A stretch of 64,000 nt of DNA from Pseudomonas fluorescens (GCF_004683905.1 NZ_CP038438.1:1054001-1118000), one strand, 5' to 3'; shown: positions 35,220 through 45,089, numbered from the stretch's first letter. Translations and numbers: made by a program. Notes: a model not told the origin generated them from the letters alone.

Positions 35220-35663
35220 AGCGTCAACCCGGTCTCAGAGCTTCCCACGCAAGCCGAACCGCTTCATCAACGTCGACTCCAGCAATCCCTTGGGCAATAA
35301 CGTCGCCAGCAACGGCAACGCGCGGCTGCCATTACCAATGCGGATCAAGCGTGGCGGCGTGTTCTGCTGCACAGCCTTGAGCAACTCAGCCGCAAACTCA
35401 CTGGCCGGCGTCGATTTCTCCTCCCACATTTGGAATGCATTCTCCTGTGGGAGCGGGCTTGCTCGCGAAAGCGTCAACCCGGTCTCAGAGCTTCCCACGC
35501 AAGCCGAACCGCTTCATCAACGTCGACTCCAGCAATCCCTTGGGCAATAACGTCGCCAGCAACGGCAACGCGCGGCTGCCATTACCAATGCGGATCAAGC
35601 GTGGCGGCGTGTTCTGCTGCACCGCTTTGAGCAACTCAGCCGCAAACTCACTGGCCGGCGTCG
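35171..35663. repeat. Tandem duplication, about 243 bp per copy, 250-bp period
   Basis: Copy 1 spans 35171-35413 and copy 2 spans 35421-35663. By eye the copies differ at two positions (ACAGCC versus ACCGCT), both synonymous in the SDR frame. The unit joins a REP arm to the 3' end of the SDR gene, and the junction falls at the REP sequence CTCCCACATT. Confidence 0.95.
35235..35413 (-). pseudogene. Duplicated C-terminal fragment of the SDR gene
   Basis: It encodes the last 59 or so residues of the neighbouring SDR (TPASEFAAELLKAVQQNTPP to RFGLRGKL) with the same stop, and then runs into REP sequence. It lacks the Rossmann fold and any plausible start, so it is a remnant. Confidence 0.9.
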
Positions 35664-36309
35664 GCTTGTCCTGCGAGGCCTTGGCCCGCGCGCGAATCCC
35701 CTCACGCAACGGAAACCAAGGTGATTGCTCGTTGATCAGTTGCTCCGCTTCATGCCCGGCATTCTTGGCGAAGCTCGACTGGATCGCCCCAGGCTGGACC
35801 TCCATCACGCGGATACCGAACGGCGCCAGCTCCATGCGCAGCGCATCGCTCAGCGCATGCACCGCGGCTTTCGAGGCGCAGTAGGCGCCGGCGAACGGCG
35901 TGACCAGTACCCCTGAGACACTGCCGATGTTCACCACCAGCCCCTTGGCCCGGCGCAGTACCGGAAACAGGGCGCGGGTAACGCCGACAATCGAGAACAC
36001 ATTGGTTTCGAACTGGCGCTGCATGGCCGGCACGCCGCCGTCGAGCAGCGGTCCCATGGCGCCATAACCGGCGTTGTTGATCAGCACGTCGAGGCCGCCG
36101 TGTTGCTGGTTGATGCGCTCAGCGAGTTGTTCCAGCGCCACACTGTCATTGACGTCCAGCGCGATTGCGCTGAACCCCGCAGCGGCGAGGGCCGCGACGT
36201 CTTCAGCCTTGCGCGCACTGGCCCAGACCTCATAACCGGCGGCTTTGAACGCATCGGCGAGGGCGCGGCCAATGCCGCTGGAGCAACCGGTAATCAACGC
36301 AACGGGCAT
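35485..36309 (-). CDS. Short-chain dehydrogenase/reductase
   Basis: 274 aa from the ATG at 36309 (AAGGA 8 nt upstream). Classical SDR motifs are present: TGCSSGIG nucleotide-binding loop (about 8-15), NNAG (about 80) and the YCASK catalytic Tyr-Lys (about 145-150), with a Ser in the preceding strand (NIGSVSG). The C-terminal extension resembles fatty-acyl or steroid-type SDRs. The substrate is unknown. Its final 59 codons are repeated downstream. Confidence 0.93.
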   Translation of the reverse strand: MPVALITGCSSGIGRALADAFKAAGYEVWASARKAEDVAALAAAGFSAIALDVNDSVALEQLAERINQQHGGLDVLINNAGYGAMGPLLDGGVPAMQRQFETNVFSIVGVTRALFPVLRRAKGLVVNIGSVSGVLVTPFAGAYCASKAAVHALSDALRMELAPFGIRVMEVQPGAIQSSFAKNAGHEAEQLINEQSPWFPLREGIRARAKASQDKPTPASEFAAELLKAVQQNTPPRLIRIGNGSRALPLLATLLPKGLLESTLMKRFGLRGKL

Positions 36310-36345
36310 GGCGCATTCCTTGGGCAAAAAATGGGAGGAGGGGGA

Positions 36346-36810
36346 TCAGTCGGAGAAGCTGCCCTGCAAGCGCTCGGCACGAAACTCCAGGGTTTGTGGG
36401 CGATAACCGGGGCGCAGCGGTGGCATCGGCAGGCAGTCTTCCCAGTCGCCACCGGCCTGCAGTTCGCCGGGGCCGCGATAGCGCGGGGCGGTGTATTGGT
36501 TGTCGGCCAGATTGACCGTGTCGCCCGGCGCGTAAGCTGCGATGCGCCAGCGCAGTTCAGTCAGCGGCACGTCGTTGCCGTTTTTCATTTTCAATTGCAG
36601 CGGCCGATCTGCCGGGCATTGTTCCGGTGCATAGCTGATGCGCATCTCAAGGCGCGCCAGTTGCTTGAGCTCGCGGTTGTCCAGCCACACCACCCACATG
36701 GCCACCAGGCCCAGACCGACAGCCGCGGCCACGGAGACCGGCACAGCCTTGGCGGGATAGCGCAGCAGCAGAATCAACCAGGTGATGATCAGCAGGATGC
36801 CGATGAACAT
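36346..36810 (-). CDS. Small membrane protein of unknown function
   Basis: 154 aa from the ATG at 36810 (AGGAG 9 nt upstream). Two N-terminal hydrophobic segments (about 3-17 and 22-43) are followed by a soluble beta-rich domain with two Cys (EQCPADRP, WEDCLPMP), probably periplasmic. It resembles short Pseudomonas proteins that databases sometimes loosely call multidrug transporters; I see no support for that role. Same strand as the SDR gene, 36 bp upstream of it. Confidence 0.72.
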   Translation of the reverse strand: MFIGILLIITWLILLLRYPAKAVPVSVAAAVGLGLVAMWVVWLDNRELKQLARLEMRISYAPEQCPADRPLQLKMKNGNDVPLTELRWRIAAYAPGDTVNLADNQYTAPRYRGPGELQAGGDWEDCLPMPPLRPGYRPQTLEFRAERLQGSFSD

Positions 36811-36988
36811 GAGGGAACGCTCCTTGGTTCGTGAGTACCATCCTACCGGAGGGCCGGCGCAATGGACATTCGCGCGTATTCCGAATGTACCGTCAGTCGG
36901 TACTGTAATTTCTGACAGTTGAAAATCGTAAAGCGCGGATGCTCTGATGCCCTGAAGCATGGATAACGCTAGTGCCGGGAGCAAGCTG

Positions 36989-39841
36989 ATGAACAAGCAT
37001 GGCAAAACACCGACGCTTTCAGTAAGCGACCCGCGCGGACTGCAGGTTCGGACGGTTGGTTATTGGCGTGCCGACGACCTTTGCCCAGCTCAAACCCGCG
37101 TCAATCGCACGGCGCGCGACGCTGCCGGAAGGGTTGTGGAACAGTGGGATCCGCGCCTGTGGGCACTGCAAACGACCGAGCCGCTGACGCCAGCGAATCT
37201 GCGCACCCTTTATTCGTTGATCGGGCAAACGCTGCGCTCCGACAGCGTCGATGCCGGCACGCAGCTGGCGTTGTACGGGCTGGGTGCCGAGACGCTGTAC
37301 GACTGGGACAGTCGAGAAACCTGGCGCGAGGTGCAACACGACCCGTTGCTGCGTCCGATTGCCGTGTTCGAAGAAGGCGCATCCGAGCCTAGGCGGTGCG
37401 TCGAACGTCTCACTTACGGTCAGCCCGGCGCGGGTGATCCCTCCCGGAATCAGCTGGGCCAGTTGATTCGGCACGATGATCCGGCGGGTAGTGTGTGCTC
37501 GCAAAGCTTTGCAATCAGTGGGCAATGCATTGAAAGCACACGGCACTTCACTCTCGACCCCAGCGTCCCCGATTGGCCGCAAAACGTTGATGACCGCCAG
37601 CGCTTGCTGGAGCCCGGTGACGGTGCAACGACCCGCTGGCGCTTCGGGCCGCTGGGGCAGGTACTCGAACAAGTCGATGCACGTGATAATCGACAGGACC
37701 GCGAGTTGACGCTGGACGGTCAGTTGCGCGCCTGCCATCTGCAATTGCGGCACCAGACCAAAGCGCAAACGCTGGTGAGCGACATTCGTTACAACGCTGA
37801 TGGGCAAGTCACTCAGGAACTGGCGGGCAATGGTGTGCTGACGACGCTGACCTATCAGCCCGAGGATGGTCTTCTGCTAACCCGCCATGCGAGGAAAGCC
37901 GGGGGCGAGATATTGCAACATCTGATCTACAACTACGACCCGATGGGCAACTTGCTGAGCATCGAGGACAAGTCACTGCCGATCCGGTATTTCGCCAACC
38001 AGCGTATCGATCCTGCCAGTCGTTTCGACTATGACAGCTTTTACCAGTTGCATGTGGCCACCGGTTGGGAAGCAGGTGCTGCTACTCAAGGTCCGGCGTC
38101 CATCGGACGTGACGATCCGGCAGCAGTGAGCAATTATCGACAGACCTTCCACTACGATGAATCCGGCAATCTGCTGCTGCTGACGCATGTTGGCGCGCGC
38201 AATGGCCGCGAGCTCAAAGCTGCGCGATCAAGTAATCGCTGTTTGCCTTACCGTAATGGCGTGCCACCGACGGAAGAGGAGATTGCCGCGGCGTTCGATC
38301 CCCGTGGCAATTTGCGAGCGCTGTACGCGGGGAGTTCATTGACGTGGAATCTGCGTAATCAGCTGCAATCGGTGACGCCGGTCGAACGTGCCAGCGGCCC
38401 CAATGACCGTGAACACTATTGCTACGACGGTGCCGGCCAACGTGTGCGCAAGATTCGCTCACTCCAGACGAATACCCGCGGCGTCACGGCCCAGGTGCGC
38501 TATTTGCCTGGGCTGGAGCTACGTACCGACACGGCCACCGGTGAACAACTGCAAGTGATCTGCGTCGAGGGCCACATCAGCCGTGTACACGTGCTGCACT
38601 GGGAAAGTGCTCCGCCCACCGGTTCCAATGACCATTATCGGTACACGCTGACGGATCATCTCGGATCGACCTGCCTGGAACTGGGCGAGGATGCCCGGCT
38701 CATCAGTCAAGAAACTTTCTTCCCGTTCGGTGAAACGGCGTGGAGCAAGGACACCGAGGCCAGTTACAAAACCCTGCGTTATTCGGGCAAGGAGCGCGAT
38801 GCAACAGGTCTCTATTATTATGGCTATCGCTATTACATGCCGTGGTTGCAGCGCTGGTTGAATCCTGACCCGAAAGGCTTTATCGACGGGCCGAACCTGT
38901 ATCAGATGGTGGGTAACTCGCCCATGAACCATGTCGACACCGATGGGGGCGGGAAGGCCGCCACATCTGAGTTGGCTGACAGTGTGCAAAAGCAGCAGGC
39001 ATTAATGAGCACGATGACCTCGGCGGCAGCGGACGTCAGAAACTCATTGCTCAACCACACTCAGGCGCGACACCGGTTTCAGGCCCTGGTCAGGCGCGTC
39101 GGGACGCAACTGGCCAGCAGCATGTTCAGCGCAGGCGCTCAAGCCGCAGGGGGCACGATTGGCACTGCAATGGGCACCGTGTTCGGACCGGTAGCCGGTT
39201 CGCTTGGGGGCAAGATTGGCACGAAGGTCGCCGATAAGTTGGCGGGTGCAGCCATCGACAAGGTGGTGGACACCTATCAGTTGAACCGACCTATCCATTT
39301 CAAGGGCAGCGAATTGAATCCCAAGGCTCTGGTTGAAAGCGTCGAGCCGAAAAAGAAGCTGAGTCTTGCCACAGTGAAACTGCAATTGGCAGCGCATGAT
39401 CCGCGCACAGCCGACGGTCGATCACGATTGACCCAAATGGCGCGCGCCAAGGTCGAGGGCAAAGTGATCGAGGCAGTCTCTGAAAAACTGGGACCAGAAA
39501 CTCGGGGGCTGTTCCAGACGGGGCGGGAATTCATCCATGCAGCGCAGGGACTGAATGCTGAGGCGTTAAGCAACACTTACGAACATCTTTCGGCAGGCAT
39601 CGACATGGTCGAGTTCAGGACGCAGGCCATCCTTACCGAGCTGGCAACCACCGGCAGCGCGGATCCGGAGCTTTTCGAAGCGGTCTCCGACTTGTCGATG
39701 CAAACGTCCAGTACGCTGCAGAGCCTGCAGCGGACCCAGGACTTTATCGGACTGCTCGCACCGGCTCCCTACGCGGGAAGGCGGCAATCGCTGGGGGGAC
39801 ATTTCCGGCCAAGACTGACTCGACAACATTCGTTGAGTTGA
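36989..39841 (+). CDS. TccC-like RHS-repeat toxin candidate
   Basis: 950 aa from the ATG at 36989 (GGGAG 8 nt upstream). The N-terminus (TPTLSVSDPRGLQVRTVGYW) and the DPRLWAL block match TccC-type C components of Tc toxins. RHS/YD repeats follow. The core ends near residue 654 with RYSGKERDATGLYYYGYRYY and DPKGFIDGPNLYQMVGNSPM. The last ~295 residues are the variable part: a glycine-zipper stretch (about 714-750, GGTIGTAMGTVFGPVAGSLG) and helical segments with no enzyme motif I recognise. No TcA/TcB genes or immunity gene are in the window. Confidence 0.88.
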   Translation: MNKHGKTPTLSVSDPRGLQVRTVGYWRADDLCPAQTRVNRTARDAAGRVVEQWDPRLWALQTTEPLTPANLRTLYSLIGQTLRSDSVDAGTQLALYGLGAETLYDWDSRETWREVQHDPLLRPIAVFEEGASEPRRCVERLTYGQPGAGDPSRNQLGQLIRHDDPAGSVCSQSFAISGQCIESTRHFTLDPSVPDWPQNVDDRQRLLEPGDGATTRWRFGPLGQVLEQVDARDNRQDRELTLDGQLRACHLQLRHQTKAQTLVSDIRYNADGQVTQELAGNGVLTTLTYQPEDGLLLTRHARKAGGEILQHLIYNYDPMGNLLSIEDKSLPIRYFANQRIDPASRFDYDSFYQLHVATGWEAGAATQGPASIGRDDPAAVSNYRQTFHYDESGNLLLLTHVGARNGRELKAARSSNRCLPYRNGVPPTEEEIAAAFDPRGNLRALYAGSSLTWNLRNQLQSVTPVERASGPNDREHYCYDGAGQRVRKIRSLQTNTRGVTAQVRYLPGLELRTDTATGEQLQVICVEGHISRVHVLHWESAPPTGSNDHYRYTLTDHLGSTCLELGEDARLISQETFFPFGETAWSKDTEASYKTLRYSGKERDATGLYYYGYRYYMPWLQRWLNPDPKGFIDGPNLYQMVGNSPMNHVDTDGGGKAATSELADSVQKQQALMSTMTSAAADVRNSLLNHTQARHRFQALVRRVGTQLASSMFSAGAQAAGGTIGTAMGTVFGPVAGSLGGKIGTKVADKLAGAAIDKVVDTYQLNRPIHFKGSELNPKALVESVEPKKKLSLATVKLQLAAHDPRTADGRSRLTQMARAKVEGKVIEAVSEKLGPETRGLFQTGREFIHAAQGLNAEALSNTYEHLSAGIDMVEFRTQAILTELATTGSADPELFEAVSDLSMQTSSTLQSLQRTQDFIGLLAPAPYAGRRQSLGGHFRPRLTRQHSLS

Positions 39842-39842
39842 A

Positions 39843-39903
39843 AAAAAGCCCCCGCCCAACCCACTGCGGATAGGGGACGCAGCGGGCTGGACGGGGGCTT
39901 CTC
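39843..39903. terminator. Strong terminator between the TccC-like gene and algA
   Basis: AAGCCCCCGCCCA pairs with TGGACGGGGGCTT around an inner imperfect stem. The T run (seven) is on the minus-strand side, so it ends the alginate operon transcript and may also stop the convergent gene. Confidence 0.9.
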
Positions 39904-39915
39904 ATTGCCGGGTGA

Positions 39916-41367
39916 TCACTGCGCGATGGTTTTCACCGACACGCCGCGTTCGATCGGGGTGGAGCGGCCGTAGATATCTTCGAAGCGCTCGATATCGTCT
40001 TCACCGAGATAGCTGCCCGATTGCACTTCGATGATTTCCAGCGGGATCTTGCCCGGGTTGCGCAGGCGGTGCACCGAGGCGATCGGGATGTAGGTCGACT
40101 GGTTTTCGCAGAGCAGGAACACGTTGTCATCGCAGGTCACTTCAGCAGTGCCGCTGACCACGATCCAGTGCTCGGCGCGGTGGTGGTGCATCTGCAGCGA
40201 CAGGCACGCGCCCGGTTTGACCGAGATGTGCTTGACCTGGAAGCGGCCACCCATGTCCACCGAGTCATACGAGCCCCACGGACGGTAGACCTCGCAGTGG
40301 TTCTGGGTTTCGCTGCGACCCTGCTCGTTGAGGGTGTTGACCATCTGCTTGACGCCCTGAACCTTGTCTTTGTGGGCGATCATCATCGCGTCCTTGGTTT
40401 CGACCACGACGATGTTTTCCAGCCCGATCACCGACACCAGTTTGCCGTTGCCGTGGATCATGCAGTTCTTGCTGTCCTGGATCACCACATCGCCTTTGCT
40501 GACGTTGCCGTTGGCGTCTTTCTCGTTGACTTCCCACAGCGACGACCAGCAACCGACATCGCTCCAGCCGGCGGACAGCGGCACCACACAGGCACGCTGG
40601 GTTTTTTCCATGACGGAGTAGTCGATGGAGTTGTCCGGGCAGCAGGCGAAAGTGGCTTCATCCAGTGTGACAGTGTCGGCGTCCTGCTGGCTGCGCTCGA
40701 GGGTCAGCAGGCAGGTGTCGTAGATGTCCGGATCGTGCTTTTTCAGCTCTTCGAGGAAGCGGCTGGCGCGGAACAGGAACATGCCGCTGTTCCAGTAGTA
40801 GCCGCCGGATTCAACGTACTCGGTGGCACGTTTGACGTCGGGTTTCTCGACGAAGTGCGAGACGCGGCTGACGCCTTCCGGCAGCAGCGAATCGCCGGTG
40901 GACTTGATGTAGCCGTAACCGGTTTCCGGCTTGGTTGCCGGCACGCCGAACAGCACCATCTCGCCGTTTTCGGCGGCAACGGTGGCCAGGGCGAGGGCGC
41001 GTTGCAGGGCTTTCTGGTCTTCCAGTACGTGGTCGGCCGGCAGCACCAGCATCAGTTCGTCACGCCCTTCGTTGACCAGCATCATCGCGGTCAGCGCCAC
41101 CGCCGGCGCGGTGTTGCGGCCGAACGGTTCCATCAGGATGCGCTGGCATTCGAGGTTACGGTTGGCCAACTGTTCGTTGACGATGAAGCGGTGATCCTTG
41201 TTGCAGACCACGATCGGCGTGTCCATGCCTTCGAACACCAGACGTTCCAGGGTTTGCTGGAACAGCGTGTGTTCACCGGTCAGGGCGAGGAATTGTTTAG
41301 GGAATTGCTTACGCGAAAGCGGCCAAAGACGTGAACCGCTACCACCTGACAAGATCACCGGAATCAT
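39916..41367 (-). CDS. algA: Mannose-1-P guanylyltransferase / mannose-6-P isomerase
   Basis: 483 aa bifunctional enzyme from the ATG at 41367 (GGAG 8 nt upstream). The N-terminal nucleotidyltransferase carries GGSGSRLWPLSRKQFPKQFL (about 8-27). The C-terminal cupin isomerase has QMHHHRAEHWIVVSGTAEV with metal-binding His near 405-415. It makes mannose-6-P from fructose-6-P and then GDP-mannose for AlgD. It is the last gene of the operon, a strong terminator follows, and a REP pair precedes it. Confidence 0.97.
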   Translation of the reverse strand: MIPVILSGGSGSRLWPLSRKQFPKQFLALTGEHTLFQQTLERLVFEGMDTPIVVCNKDHRFIVNEQLANRNLECQRILMEPFGRNTAPAVALTAMMLVNEGRDELMLVLPADHVLEDQKALQRALALATVAAENGEMVLFGVPATKPETGYGYIKSTGDSLLPEGVSRVSHFVEKPDVKRATEYVESGGYYWNSGMFLFRASRFLEELKKHDPDIYDTCLLTLERSQQDADTVTLDEATFACCPDNSIDYSVMEKTQRACVVPLSAGWSDVGCWSSLWEVNEKDANGNVSKGDVVIQDSKNCMIHGNGKLVSVIGLENIVVVETKDAMMIAHKDKVQGVKQMVNTLNEQGRSETQNHCEVYRPWGSYDSVDMGGRFQVKHISVKPGACLSLQMHHHRAEHWIVVSGTAEVTCDDNVFLLCENQSTYIPIASVHRLRNPGKIPLEIIEVQSGSYLGEDDIERFEDIYGRSTPIERGVSVKTIAQ

Positions 41368-41464
41368 ATTGTTTACTCCATAAAATCGATTGGTTAGAGG
41401 CACGAACGTTGTGTCGTTTCACTCTTGTTTTTGTCTCGTATCCGAACTGACAACCCGATCAAGG

Positions 41465-41553
41465 GTGGGAGGGGGCTTGCTCCCGAAGGCGGTTTATCAG
41501 TCGACATATCGGTTGAATGTCAGACCGCTTTCGGGAGCAAGCCCCCTCCCACA
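41465..41553. repeat. Inverted REP pair between algF and algA
   Basis: Arms GGTGGGAGGGGGCTTGCTCC and GGAGCAAGCCCCCTCCCAC, a G-rich REP variant, in the roughly 215-bp algF-algA gap. Confidence 0.93.
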
Positions 41554-41581
41554 GTGGGGACGGGGTCAGTCTGGAAATTGA

Positions 41582-42238
41582 TTAGCGAGTCGACACCGGG
41601 CGTTTCACCCAGACTGGCGACAGGCTGCTGCCGGAACCGGTGACGTACAGCACCGCTGCCTCACCACGCTCCAGAGCGACCGGTTTCACGTCGCCGACTT
41701 TCTTGTCGCCTTCGTACAGCGCCAGGCTGACTTTCACCGGGTTGATTTCACGTTCGCCACGGCCCTTGGCCGCCACGTTCGGCACCACGTCGGTCTTGCC
41801 GTCGGCGGTCTTCAGGGTCAGCGGCTTGTCGCTGAGGTTCTGCACGCGCACCAGGGATTTCTGCTTGTTCTTGAACGGTGGTTCTTCGATCAGTTGCGGC
41901 GCGCCGGACGCGTTGTTGACCAGGGTGTAGTAGTGGTCACCGGCGAGTTTGACCGGCAGGGTCTGGCTGCCGATTTTGGCGCTGTAGTCACCGCCCGGCA
42001 TGAAGCTGAAGTCGCTGCTGGCCAGTGGTGCAACGTCGCTCAGGTTGGTGCTGCCGACGGTGGCGCTGACTTCGGCGTTGCTGGCGTTGTAGACGCGCAC
42101 GAAGGTCGAGCCTTTCGGCGCGGTCGGGCCGTACAGCGCGGCGTCACCACCGGCGAAGGCCTGGACGGAAAGCACGCTGAGGCCTGCAACCAGTGCGAAG
42201 CGTTTTGCGAGACGACGAGGAGTAGTTGTGAAAGTCAT
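41582..42238 (-). CDS. algF: Alginate O-acetylation protein AlgF
   Basis: 218 aa with an N-terminal signal peptide (cleavage near VQAFAG) and a beta-rich periplasmic body starting ALYGPTAPKGSTFVRVYNAS. AlgF assists transfer of acetyl groups onto mannuronate with AlgI, AlgJ and AlgX. It follows algJ with a 15-bp gap. Length and sequence are typical of the family. Confidence 0.95.
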   Translation of the reverse strand: MTFTTTPRRLAKRFALVAGLSVLSVQAFAGGDAALYGPTAPKGSTFVRVYNASNAEVSATVGSTNLSDVAPLASSDFSFMPGGDYSAKIGSQTLPVKLAGDHYYTLVNNASGAPQLIEEPPFKNKQKSLVRVQNLSDKPLTLKTADGKTDVVPNVAAKGRGEREINPVKVSLALYEGDKKVGDVKPVALERGEAAVLYVTGSGSSLSPVWVKRPVSTR

Positions 42239-42253
42239 GGTGTTACCTCTCTT

Positions 42254-43426
42254 TCAGTTTTGCGCCCGATCGGGCGTCTCGGATTTAGTGTTGATGGCTA
42301 CGTTTTGTTGGCGAGCACCGGCTTGTTTGAGCTCTGCGACCCACTGTGGGTCGGCGTCGCCGATTTCGTTGTTCACAGGCAGATATCGTTCAGGAAACTC
42401 CCAGATCAGCACCTGTGGCGGGCTGTTCTTGAAGTCATCGCTTTTCAGGTAGCTGAGCATCGGCAGGATCGGGCCGTGGCCGTCCTCGGCGTAATTGACC
42501 ACGTCGCTGTGCAGCGCTTGTTTCAGCGCACCGACGAAGTTCCAGTTGGGGTTGGCGCTGTAGCTGGTACCGATCAGTGCGACCGGTACTTCGCTGCTGG
42601 CGAACAGCGCGTCGTCACCGGCAGGCTGCTCGGCCGCCACGGTGTTGCGCTTTTGCAGCGGCTCTTGCGCCGGCATCAGGTTTTCGAACAGCGGATCCAG
42701 CGGCAGGAACAGACGCAGGTCGCCCTTGTGCGTGACCTTCTCCGCTGGCGTGGTTACAAAGCGCTGTGGCTCGCCGCTGAGCGGGAACTTGTCGGCGATA
42801 GTCTTGGCCAGGGTGTTGGCGGCGATTTCAGCGCCTTCCGGGGTCCAGTGGGTGTCGGTGCGCAAGAACACTTGCTGACCGTTCTGCTTGGCCTGTTGCA
42901 GCGGGCCGAGCAGGTCCGGGGCGAGGATCTTGTCTGCCGCGACACGGGCGTGGAAGTCCTGATAGAGGTTGGCGTGGATGCTCGCCGGTTTCACTTCACC
43001 CAGGTGTTCCGGGTACAGGCGCACCTTGGCCGGCACGATGGCCATCACCAGTTTCACGCCTTTGGCTTTGAGGGTCTGGCGCACGCCTTCGACCAGCGCG
43101 TAGTTGCCTTGCAGGTTCAGCTCTTCGTTGACGATCGGGTTGAATTCCTCGTCGCTGTACAGCCACTGATCGCGACCGAGCACTACGCCTGGACGACCTT
43201 CGTTGAACAGTTTGAAATCCAGCGCCGCCCAGAGGTTGGTGCCCAGACGCTTGATCGGAAACTGATCGTCGTAGTGGGTTTCCACGGCTTTGGTCCAGCG
43301 ACCGTTAAGCACGGTCGCATCGGCGTTGGTGCTGAAGCCGAAGAAGCTGCGCACCGACCACAGACCGAGCACCAGCAGGGTCAGCAGAAACAGCGCGATG
43401 TAGAAGATGCGTAATGAGCGGGTCAT
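42254..43426 (-). CDS. algJ: Alginate O-acetyltransferase AlgJ
   Basis: 390 aa with one N-terminal membrane anchor (about 5-25) and a periplasmic SGNH-like acetylesterase-type domain. Catalytic elements visible are the DTH pair in RTDTHWTPEGAEIAA and the Ser in ALIGTSYSANPNWNF. It acts with AlgI in acetylation and resembles AlgX. Ten bases downstream of algI. Confidence 0.96.
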   Translation of the reverse strand: MTRSLRIFYIALFLLTLLVLGLWSVRSFFGFSTNADATVLNGRWTKAVETHYDDQFPIKRLGTNLWAALDFKLFNEGRPGVVLGRDQWLYSDEEFNPIVNEELNLQGNYALVEGVRQTLKAKGVKLVMAIVPAKVRLYPEHLGEVKPASIHANLYQDFHARVAADKILAPDLLGPLQQAKQNGQQVFLRTDTHWTPEGAEIAANTLAKTIADKFPLSGEPQRFVTTPAEKVTHKGDLRLFLPLDPLFENLMPAQEPLQKRNTVAAEQPAGDDALFASSEVPVALIGTSYSANPNWNFVGALKQALHSDVVNYAEDGHGPILPMLSYLKSDDFKNSPPQVLIWEFPERYLPVNNEIGDADPQWVAELKQAGARQQNVAINTKSETPDRAQN

Positions 43427-43436
43427 GTCAGATCCC

Positions 43437-45002
43437 TCAGAACTGGAAGTAAAGGAACGGCGAGAAGCTTTGCGCCGAGAGTTTGAGAATCGAGGCGATG
43501 AACAGCAGCAGGATCAGCCCGCGCATCACGTAGCGTGACCAGTCCGCCGTCCAGTAAGCCGGTTGCACCTGGGCTTCGACGCCGACGGTGTAGCCAGGCT
43601 CATGGATGCTCGCCGGGTTTTCGCCGGGGGCTGCCTTGATCATGCCCGGGGTCGCGGTGGCAGGGCCGTTGGCCTCGACGTTGACTTCAGGTTTGCTCTT
43701 CACCGGAGGCTGGTTGGTGTACAGATCACGCAGGCCGAAGAACGCCAGGGTTGCGTACGCCACCACCAGGGTCGCCACTTGCAGACCGGTGAGGCTGGCG
43801 CGGTTGAGTTCCGACAGCGACCAGTCGCTGAAGCTGAACATCGCGCCGTACATGCGCCCGGCGACGTGCAGGTTTTCGGCACGGAAGATCACCCAGCCCA
43901 TCACCACCAGCAGGAAGGTCAGCGCCCAGCGGATCGGGTTCAGGCTGCGCGGCGAGGTGTTGATGCCGAGCATTTTTTCGATCGCCAGCCACATGCCGTG
44001 CCAGGCGCCCCAGACGATGTAAGTGATGTTCGCGCCGTGCCACAGACCACCCAGGAGCATGGTCAGGAACAGGTTGCGATAGGTCATCAGCGTGCCTTTG
44101 CGGTTACCGCCGAGGGTGATGTACAGGTAGTCACGCAGCCAGGTCGACAGGCTGATGTGCCAGCGGCGCCAGAACTCGGTGATCGACTGGCTGATGTACG
44201 GCTGCTTGAAGTTTTCCATGAAGCGGAAACCCATCATCAGGCCCAGACCAATGGCCATGTCGCTGTAACCGGAGAAGTCGAAATACAGCTGCGCGGTGTA
44301 CGCCAGCGCGCCAAGCCAGGCATCCCCGGTGGTCGGGTTTTGCAGGGCGAAGCAGTGGTCGGCGACCACGGCGAGGGTGTCAGCGATGAAGACTTTTTTG
44401 ATGAAACCCTGCATGAACCGCGTGCAACCTTCGGAGAACTTGTCGAGGGTGTGGGTGCGGTTGTTGAACTGGTCGGCGAGGTCGCGAAAACGCAGGACCG
44501 GGCCGGCAATCAGGTGCGGGAAGATCGCCACGAACGCCGCGAAGTCGATCAGGTTACGGGTGGCCGGGGTGTCGCCGCGATACACGTCGATGATGTAGCT
44601 GATCGACTCGAAGATGTAGAACGAGATACCGATCGGCAGCAGCACGTGGGTCAGGATGAACGGTTCCAGACCGAACGAGGTCATGATCGCGTTGATGCTG
44701 TCCACGCCGAAGTTGGCGTATTTGAAGTAGCCGAGGATGCACAGGTCGACCGCGACGCCGAGCAGCAGCCAGCGCTGTGCCGGTTTGGTGCGCACGCCGG
44801 CGGCACCGACTTTCAGGCCGATCCAGTAGTTCCACAGGGTGACGCCGGCGAACAGCGCCAGGAAGTCCACCCGCCACCACGCGTAGAACACGTAGCTGGC
44901 GATCAGCAGCAACAGGTTGCGATAGCGTTGCCCGCTCAAGTAGTACAAGCCGAGAAAGATCGGCAAGAACAGAAACAGGAACACGTTGGATGAAAATACC
45001 AT
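43437..45002 (-). CDS. algI: Alginate O-acetyltransferase AlgI (MBOAT)
   Basis: 521 aa from the ATG at 45002 (MVFSSNVFLFLFLPIFLGLY, GGAG upstream). It is a multi-pass MBOAT protein with the family blocks ISQSITEFWRRWHISLSTWL and LLGGLWHGANITYIVWGAWH, which carry the conserved histidines. It brings acetyl groups across the inner membrane for AlgJ/AlgX. A REP pair lies upstream in the gap from algL. Confidence 0.97.
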   Translation of the reverse strand: MVFSSNVFLFLFLPIFLGLYYLSGQRYRNLLLLIASYVFYAWWRVDFLALFAGVTLWNYWIGLKVGAAGVRTKPAQRWLLLGVAVDLCILGYFKYANFGVDSINAIMTSFGLEPFILTHVLLPIGISFYIFESISYIIDVYRGDTPATRNLIDFAAFVAIFPHLIAGPVLRFRDLADQFNNRTHTLDKFSEGCTRFMQGFIKKVFIADTLAVVADHCFALQNPTTGDAWLGALAYTAQLYFDFSGYSDMAIGLGLMMGFRFMENFKQPYISQSITEFWRRWHISLSTWLRDYLYITLGGNRKGTLMTYRNLFLTMLLGGLWHGANITYIVWGAWHGMWLAIEKMLGINTSPRSLNPIRWALTFLLVVMGWVIFRAENLHVAGRMYGAMFSFSDWSLSELNRASLTGLQVATLVVAYATLAFFGLRDLYTNQPPVKSKPEVNVEANGPATATPGMIKAAPGENPASIHEPGYTVGVEAQVQPAYWTADWSRYVMRGLILLLFIASILKLSAQSFSPFLYFQF

Positions 45003-45089
45003 CCCGATCTCTCCATGTTTGAACCAACAGTCAAGGGCCAAAGCCCCCCCAAACCCCCCGTGAAAATTCAGGGGGCGACATCACTTCAC

